A stretch of 64,000 bases of DNA from Pseudarthrobacter defluvii. Its GTDB lineage: Bacteria > Actinomycetota > Actinomycetes > Actinomycetales > Micrococcaceae. Under the pieces are notes generated by a model. That model had not been told where the DNA came from, did no database searches, and saw only the letters and a program-made list of their open reading frames with translations. Shown piece after piece: positions 59,370-64,000 of this stretch (position 1 is the first letter of the stretch; the number at the start of each line of letters is the position of its first letter). The stretch lies in NCBI RefSeq assembly GCF_030323865.1, contig NZ_CP066362.1:3286001-3350000 (forward strand), in the 5' to 3' direction. The position numbers and the translations under genes were made by a program.

Positions 59370-60506
59370 TTACAGCGCGGTGGAGTCGTCAACCACCGCA
59401 TGGTCGATGGCGGGGGTGTGGTCGTCCAGGTCCACATCTGTATGGGTCGGGTTGTCCTCCGTGAACTCGAATTGGTTGTCTGCAACCACCAGGTTGTCCG
59501 CCAGGATGTTCGTGGCCGATTTGTCCTGGAAGGAGTCGTCCCCGTGGACGTCCACCGCGGTAGTGGTGGAGTTGTCCGGGTTGAAGGAGTCCGCCACCTC
59601 CACGGAGTTGTGGGTGGAGTTGTCGGAGTTGTGGGTGGAGTTGTCGGAGTTGTCGTTGAACGAGTCGTGGACGTCCACGGCCGTGTCCGTGCTGACGGAG
59701 TGGTCCGAATGGTCGGAGTAGTCCGCGTGGTCCGAGTTGTCGTTGAATGAGTCGTCCACATCCAGGCCGATGTCCGTGTTGAAGGAGTCATCGGTGTTGA
59801 AGGAGCCGGAGATGGCGGTCAGCTCATTGCCGATGCCGACGTCTCCGCCCGCGTGGATGGAGTTGTCCGTGGAGTTATCGGTCGAATGGTCCGCGTTGTA
59901 GGAATCCCTGATGTTGTTGGAGTCCCTGACACTGGCGTCGTCACCGCCGGCCACTGCGTGGTCCCCGGCGGCCACCACGGCGTCATGGTCGAACCACTGC
60001 TCCACGTCACCATGCGCCCAAATATTTTGGTTGACGGACTGGTCCGTAATGGTGTCCCGGTCGTCGAGCATGGTGGTGTTGCTGGTGTAGGAGAAGTGGT
60101 TCACCACGTGGTGCAGCTGCTGGACCGCGTGGGCATGGTCGTCATTGTCGTAGTCCGCCCCGCCCTGCCCTGGGCTGTACACCCCACCGTGGACGGCCGC
60201 GGCGCTGCCGGCGTGCGCCGCCGTCGTGCCTGCCGGCCCGGGCCCTATGTAGCCAGACCCCACGTGTCCGGACCAGGCACTGTTTCCGCCGGTGTTGTGC
60301 AGGCGGTCGAAGGATGAGGCGTTGACGGTGATGGGAGCGTAGTCAAGGACAACTGGCATTGCGGCGTCCACGTCAGCCGAGCACACGTTGCCCAGGCCGT
60401 GTTCCGCCAATGCCCGCTCGGGGTCGTCCAGGAACTCCTGGACCGCCTCCCGGTTGCCAAAAAGCTGCATCAGGAACTGAACAAGGTCGTTTGCGAGTGT
60501 TGGCAT
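59370..60506 (-). CDS. IniB-like protein with Asp/Asn/Ser/His repeat domain
   Basis: In this 378-residue protein, residues 1-~60 (LVQFLMQLFGNREAVQEFLDD, ALAEHGLG) match the IniB N-terminal domain. A Gly/Ala-rich linker follows (~75-120), then ~220 residues built almost only from Asp, Asn, Ser, His, Thr and Val. Recurring blocks are DSFNDNSDHADYSDHS, DNSTHNSDNSTHNS, SVNQNIWAHGDV and TAVDVHDSFNDNS. There is no signal peptide or transmembrane helix. The repeat tract could form a metal-binding or amyloid/solenoid-like surface; this is inference. I chose ATG 60506 (MPTLAND) over ATG 60521. Confidence 0.85.
   Translation of the reverse strand: MPTLANDLVQFLMQLFGNREAVQEFLDDPERALAEHGLGNVCSADVDAAMPVVLDYAPITVNASSFDRLHNTGGNSAWSGHVGSGYIGPGPAGTTAAHAGSAAAVHGGVYSPGQGGADYDNDDHAHAVQQLHHVVNHFSYTSNTTMLDDRDTITDQSVNQNIWAHGDVEQWFDHDAVVAAGDHAVAGGDDASVRDSNNIRDSYNADHSTDNSTDNSIHAGGDVGIGNELTAISGSFNTDDSFNTDIGLDVDDSFNDNSDHADYSDHSDHSVSTDTAVDVHDSFNDNSDNSTHNSDNSTHNSVEVADSFNPDNSTTTAVDVHGDDSFQDKSATNILADNLVVADNQFEFTEDNPTHTDVDLDDHTPAIDHAVVDDSTAL
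59607..59648. repeat. 21-bp tandem repeat inside the iniB-like gene
   Basis: Two perfect copies of GTTGTGGGTGGAGTTGTCGGA encode the repeated Ser-Asp-Asn-Ser-Thr-His-Asn block on the minus strand. Degenerate GTTGTCGTTGAA-type units continue on both sides, indicating expansion of the gene by duplication. Confidence 0.85.
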
Positions 60507-60608
60507 ATGCGTGGTCCTCACATCTTCTTTGAGTTGCGGATCATCCGGCGAACGTGTCCGGTTGTCTCAAACCTAGGTTCGCTGCCGGGGAAGGGCATCG
60601 GGCGGTTT

Positions 60609-60670
60609 CCCCCTAACAGTGGCCGCCGTGCCGGGGCAACGGACGTGGCACGCCTAGGGGTGTTAGGGGG
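60609..60670 (-). promoter_or_regulatory. 10-bp perfect inverted repeat upstream of the iniB-like gene
   Basis: CCCCCTAACA (60609-60618) and TGTTAGGGGG (60661-60670) are exact inverted copies with 42 bases between, centred about 134 bases before the iniB-like start. The far copy abuts the stop of the LuxR gene. A further CCTAGGGG lies beside it. The 52-base centre spacing equals about five helical turns, suiting a dimer or tetramer; the adjacent LuxR regulator is the obvious candidate. TTGAGA on the minus strand (60565-60570) may be a -35 box. Confidence 0.55.
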
Positions 60671-62752
60671 TCATTCCTGCTGCGGATTCAGCTGCTGGGA
60701 ACTGTCCACGCCGAGGGCCAGGCGCAGGCGGGCCAGCAGGTCTGAACGGTTCTCCGCGCCGAGCCGGCGCCTGATCCTGGCGATGTGGTGTTCCGCCGTC
60801 CTGGGCGAAATGTAGATCGCCTCGCCGATTTCCCGGTAGGTCTTGCCCTCAAGCACCAGCCTGGCAACTTCCTTTTCGCGCTCGCTCAAGCCGGATGCGT
60901 CCGGCTGGGCTCCCTTGCCCCCACCATCGGCACCGCTGCCTGCCTGCACGTCGGCCGCTCCAGATGCTCCCGGGCTGCCCTGCGGGTGCAGGTCCCGGGC
61001 GCAGGAGAGCAGGCGCATCATGTCCCGGCGTTCCTCGGCGCGGGCGGCAGCATGTCCTGCCAGCCTGGCGCCCTCCCACGGCATTCCCACTGCACCCAGC
61101 AGCCGGGCCGCACCCTCCACTTCAGGAGTACGGAAACGGCCGGCCAGCACCGATACCCAGGCTTTGCCCGCCGTCGCCAGGACGGCGGCCAGCTGGCTGT
61201 GGGCAGAGGCCCTTGCCAGGGCGGTGGCATGGGGGGCAAGATCGGCGGGGCTCTCATTGAGCAGCGCAGCCTGGACGGCAGCCCAGTGCAGGGGAACGGC
61301 CCACAGTGCAGGTCCGCCCAGGCGCCCCAGCAGTTTCCATGCGTCTTCCAGGTACTGCGCTACGCGGCGCGTCTCGCGCAGGCGGGCAGCGGCGATCAGC
61401 AGCTCCCCCCACGGCAGGAGGTTGTAGAGGTCCACCGACGTGTGCAGCATTGCCTCCCGCGCCCGCTCCCACGCCCTGAGGAGCTCCGGCACGTCGCCGT
61501 TGCGGCGGGCAAGTCCCACCTCCAGCGCGGCGGACATGAACTCGTCGCGCGGGACCAGCGGCCAGTGGTTGGCTTTGGCGGCTTCCACGGCGGCGAACCG
61601 CGCGTCCTCGAGTTTGTCCTGCATCATGGCCGCCCAGGCCTGGAGCAGCAAAAGCCTGGGCTGCGCGGCATTGCCGCCCTGCCCGGCCACCACGGCGGCC
61701 CGGCAGACCGTTTCCGCCAAGTGCGGCTCACCGCTGTGCAGGGCAAGGAGGGCTGCCAGTGCGGCAGGTGTTTCCGGCAGCGGAAGGGCCATGCCCGCCG
61801 AGTTCAACATGTCCGAAGCATGGATCAGGATGGAGATGCCCTGCTGCGGCTTCTCGCCCAGTGACGCGAGAACCCCCTGGCCGGTCTGCACCAGGGCAGC
61901 CGCAAGAAGCGTTGGGGACGACGCCGGCGCGTCCGGCTGGAAGAAGGCCTCGGCAGCTGCCCGGTCTCCCGCGCCGATCATAGCGACGGCGGCAAGGGGA
62001 GCCGAGGCGCCTACGCGGCCCGGCCCCAACCAGCTGTAGACGTCGGCCGCGCGGGCCAGCATTCCCCGCTGCGCCCATACGGAGGCAGCCACGTCCGCGC
62101 CCCGGCGCACGTCCGGCGGCTCCGCACTGACCAAGAGGGCGTCGATGATGCGGGCGGCGGCGTCCAGTTCCCCGTCACCGGCTGCGGCCTGGGCGCGGCG
62201 GGCCGCGGTGGCCAGCGGGTCGGCGCCGGCAAGGAGCGCTTCCTCGTAGAGCTGGGAGGCGAGCCCCGGATCGCTTTCCAGCGCAGCGTTGGCCGCTTGC
62301 GAAAGTTCCGCCGCAACCCTGGAATCGGCGAGTCCGCCCCTGGCGAGCTCGCGCGCAAGGTTGCCAAGTGGTTGCCCGGTGGACGCGAAGACAGTCACGA
62401 GCTCCCGCTGGAGCGAGTGCACCTTGGCGGTTGGCGTGGCGGTCAGCAGGGCGTGCTGGGCAGTCCCCACCACTGTGCCGTCCGGCCTCAGCAGGCCCGC
62501 GGCCTCCGCCCGGTCCACCAGGGAGTCCAGGTCCTCCACGGTCCCGTTGATGAATTTGCGCTGGAGGTCGGCCGGAAGCGGACCGGGCAGGGCGAACCCC
62601 ACCGAGAGTGCCAGCAGCAGCTCACGTACGGCTGCGTTGGCACCTTTCAACTGCTTGGCCATCAGCTCCGCTGCATGGGGCGGGTGGCCCTGATGGTCCG
62701 GAGACGTGTGCAGTGGTACGGGGCGTTCCGCCCGCTGCAGGTGCGCATCCAT
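60671..62752 (-). CDS. Large LuxR-family transcriptional regulator
   Basis: This 693-residue protein has a C-terminal LuxR HTH (LSEREKEVARLVLEGKTYRE, then ISPRTAEHHIARIRRRLG, about 628-690). The rest is helical and TPR-like (~90-600). No Walker A motif was seen, so it resembles the MalT/LAL group without the ATPase part. GAGNDR-type receiver motifs are absent. An Ala/Gly/Pro linker (~595-625) precedes the HTH. ATG 62752 lies one base after the stop of the Hsp70-like gene, so expression is coupled. It should control the iniB-like operon that starts 164 bases downstream. Confidence 0.88.
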   Translation of the reverse strand: MDAHLQRAERPVPLHTSPDHQGHPPHAAELMAKQLKGANAAVRELLLALSVGFALPGPLPADLQRKFINGTVEDLDSLVDRAEAAGLLRPDGTVVGTAQHALLTATPTAKVHSLQRELVTVFASTGQPLGNLARELARGGLADSRVAAELSQAANAALESDPGLASQLYEEALLAGADPLATAARRAQAAAGDGELDAAARIIDALLVSAEPPDVRRGADVAASVWAQRGMLARAADVYSWLGPGRVGASAPLAAVAMIGAGDRAAAEAFFQPDAPASSPTLLAAALVQTGQGVLASLGEKPQQGISILIHASDMLNSAGMALPLPETPAALAALLALHSGEPHLAETVCRAAVVAGQGGNAAQPRLLLLQAWAAMMQDKLEDARFAAVEAAKANHWPLVPRDEFMSAALEVGLARRNGDVPELLRAWERAREAMLHTSVDLYNLLPWGELLIAAARLRETRRVAQYLEDAWKLLGRLGGPALWAVPLHWAAVQAALLNESPADLAPHATALARASAHSQLAAVLATAGKAWVSVLAGRFRTPEVEGAARLLGAVGMPWEGARLAGHAAARAEERRDMMRLLSCARDLHPQGSPGASGAADVQAGSGADGGGKGAQPDASGLSEREKEVARLVLEGKTYREIGEAIYISPRTAEHHIARIRRRLGAENRSDLLARLRLALGVDSSQQLNPQQE

Positions 62753-62753
62753 C

Positions 62754-64000
62754 TCAGGCCGCCGGAGCTGTGGTCGTGGCCGTGGCGACGGCAGTGTCAG
62801 TGGAGGCACTGGTGGACTCCTCAGGCGTGGGTGAAGGCGCAACGGCGGGTGTGGGCGTCAATTCCGTTGCCGTTGGCGTGACGAGCGGATCAGCGGTGGG
62901 GCCGGAAGCCGCCATCGTTGTAGGCGTAATGGTTGGAGACGCGCTCCCGCTGGTCGGTGCAACGGTGCCCGTGTCCGTGGGAGCCGGGGCGGAATTAGGG
63001 GTGGGACTGATCGGCACCCCGGGCGAGGAGGTGCCGGGCGGTGCAGTGCCGGACGATGCAGTGCCCGACGGTGACGGGGCAGGCGATGTGGTCGGGGGCG
63101 TGGTGGCGGTCGGCGCGGGGCTGGTGGGTGCCGGACTCGTTGGGAGGGGCTGGGGGGTGTCGGTGGGGCTTGCAGTAGCACCGCTCAGGGAATCCGGAAT
63201 GATCCCGGTGCCGGCACCGGACGGCGGATTCGCCGGAGCGCCCGCGGCAGGTCCACCCGCCGTCGCACCGCCGGCCGCGTCTCCGCCTGTGGCCTGCTTG
63301 CCGGCGGGCGGGGCGGAGGCAGTGGGTGCGGGCTCCCCGGTGAACGGCTTCCTGGCGCTGGCTTCGATGCCCGCAAGCGGCTGCGGAACGACTGCCGCCG
63401 CTGCCGCGCCTGGACCGGGCGCTTCCGTCCCCCCTCCCCCGCTGGATCCGCCCGTGGTGCTGGCACCGGCCTGGGGCACGAACATCGCCGTCAGGTTCCC
63501 GAAGCCGTCAGGACTTTGGGCGGCAGTGGCGGTGAGGACCGTAAGGACAGCCGCGGCCGCGGCCACAGCCGTGACCCGGACTGTGGGTTTCGGGGCGTGC
63601 GCGCCCCCTTTCCCGTGCAGCGCACGGCGGGAGGGCCCGGCGATGGCTCCTCCCGCCGTCGAATATTTACGCGACCAGCTGGGCCGGCTGGAACTGTCCG
63701 GTCCGGGTGGCGCGTCGGAGGACGCGACGGCGGCTTCCACCGCATCAGCCGCGAGTGCGGCTGGTGCCGCTCCGGTTGATGCGGCTTCGATTGGTGCCGG
63801 TTCAGCTTTGGCCGCCCCAGCTTCCGCCAGCGCCGCAGCCTCTGCGGCAGCGGTGTGGGCCAGGAGCGCCGCGACTGCCGCACCCAGGCAAATGGACGAC
63901 TTGGGGTCGGCGTCCACCGCAATGGGCCGGCCCAGCTGCTCGGACACCAGTTGTGCCACCAGGGGGATGCGGGACGAGCCCCCAATCAGCAGCACCGTGG
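62754..64000 (-). CDS. Hsp70-type ATPase fused to a membrane anchor and Pro/Thr/Ser tail (partial)
   Basis: The last ~415 residues of a gene that enters from the right edge are visible. The first segment (LLIGGSSRIPLVAQLVSEQL, then VDADPKSSICLGAAVAA) is the end of a Hsp70/actin-fold ATPase domain. An Ala/Glu linker follows, then basic residues (RRALHGKGGAHAPKPTVRV) and one hydrophobic helix encoded at ~63520-63590. A ~250-residue Pro/Thr/Ala/Ser-rich tail completes it, probably outside the cell. There is no Hsp70 substrate-binding domain. The luxR start is one base after the stop. It is possibly a membrane-spanning sensor or chaperone of the iniBAC-like unit. Confidence 0.8.
   Translation of the reverse strand, partial: TVLLIGGSSRIPLVAQLVSEQLGRPIAVDADPKSSICLGAAVAALLAHTAAAEAAALAEAGAAKAEPAPIEAASTGAAPAALAADAVEAAVASSDAPPGPDSSSRPSWSRKYSTAGGAIAGPSRRALHGKGGAHAPKPTVRVTAVAAAAAVLTVLTATAAQSPDGFGNLTAMFVPQAGASTTGGSSGGGGTEAPGPGAAAAAVVPQPLAGIEASARKPFTGEPAPTASAPPAGKQATGGDAAGGATAGGPAAGAPANPPSGAGTGIIPDSLSGATASPTDTPQPLPTSPAPTSPAPTATTPPTTSPAPSPSGTASSGTAPPGTSSPGVPISPTPNSAPAPTDTGTVAPTSGSASPTITPTTMAASGPTADPLVTPTATELTPTPAVAPSPTPEESTSASTDTAVATATTTAPAA

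Noticed and set aside
59220..59750. Val/Gly-rich plus-strand frames across the iniB-like repeats
   Set aside because: They are the reverse reading of Asp/Asn/Ser/His repeat codons. They lack starts with ribosome sites, while the minus strand has an IniB N-terminal domain.
1..64000. CRISPR arrays, tRNA/rRNA genes, insertion sequences, prophage
   Set aside because: I looked for regularly spaced repeats, cloverleaf-like segments, transposase or integrase motifs and found none.

Overview
The window is high-GC actinobacterial chromosome that looks like Arthrobacter or Pseudarthrobacter (Micrococcaceae). The evidence is strong G/C third-position bias, many GTG/TTG starts, probable leaderless genes, menaquinone genes, a Hsp20/CsbD/LCP/PhoD gene set and LAxTG sorting signals. 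I found no rRNA, tRNA, CRISPR array, insertion sequence or prophage. Coding density is high, and only one stretch above 300 bases (27107-27447) lacks a gene.

Layout. 1-2.8 kb: end of an Fe3+-type ABC importer operon (substrate-binding protein tail, permease, ATPase). 2.9-4.5 kb: a small protein and nhaA. 4.7-6.9 kb: an envelope unit of CHRD protein, class F sortase and lipoprotein. 6.9-11.7 kb: a PAS-ANTAR regulator, then a copper-resistance operon (CopZ-like chaperone, CopB-type ATPase, DUF6153-like and DUF305 proteins) behind a promoter whose spacer holds a CsoR-type palindrome. 11.8-17.6 kb: LMW phosphatase, LCP ligase, PhoD flanked by two 80-bp repeats, histidine phosphatase and NAD(P)HX dehydratase. 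17.8-27.1 kb: Hsp20, a proline-rich micro-protein, a FAD monooxygenase pair, oligopeptidase B, a sulfide:quinone oxidoreductase, GNAT, ackA and a VOC protein. 27.4-45.3 kb: pta, then a dispersed phenylacetate catabolism regulon (paaI, paaK, a TetR regulator, paaZ, a thioesterase, and the paaH/paaF/thiolase operon) tied together by four related 22-bp operators. Secreted proteins lie among these: DUF4397, a trypsin-like protease with LAxTG signals and a SGNH hydrolase. 45.3-51.3 kb: pentapeptide protein, CsbD, DNA polymerase IV, dienelactone hydrolase, amino-acid permease, CPBP protease and VOC protein. 51.3-54.5 kb: menB-menE-menA. 54.5-55.8 kb: small membrane proteins.

The most interesting region is 55.8-64.0 kb. 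It runs on the minus strand in the order: Hsp70-type ATPase fused to a membrane anchor and a long Pro/Thr/Ser tail (truncated by the window end), a large LuxR-type regulator, an IniB-like Asp/Asn/Ser/His repeat protein, and two dynamin-like GTPases with overlapping stop and start. It resembles the mycobacterial isoniazid-inducible iniBAC operon with a membrane-spanning chaperone-like protein and a dedicated regulator added. A perfect 10-bp inverted repeat precedes iniB, and a 13-bp hairpin separates iniB from the GTPases. My inference is a regulated envelope-stress or membrane-remodelling module.

Other patterns are 55-bp palindromic intergenic repeats (two copies), a related-looking 62-bp palindrome, and a TANNNT box 6-7 bases before the start codon of about ten genes, which suggests leaderless transcripts.
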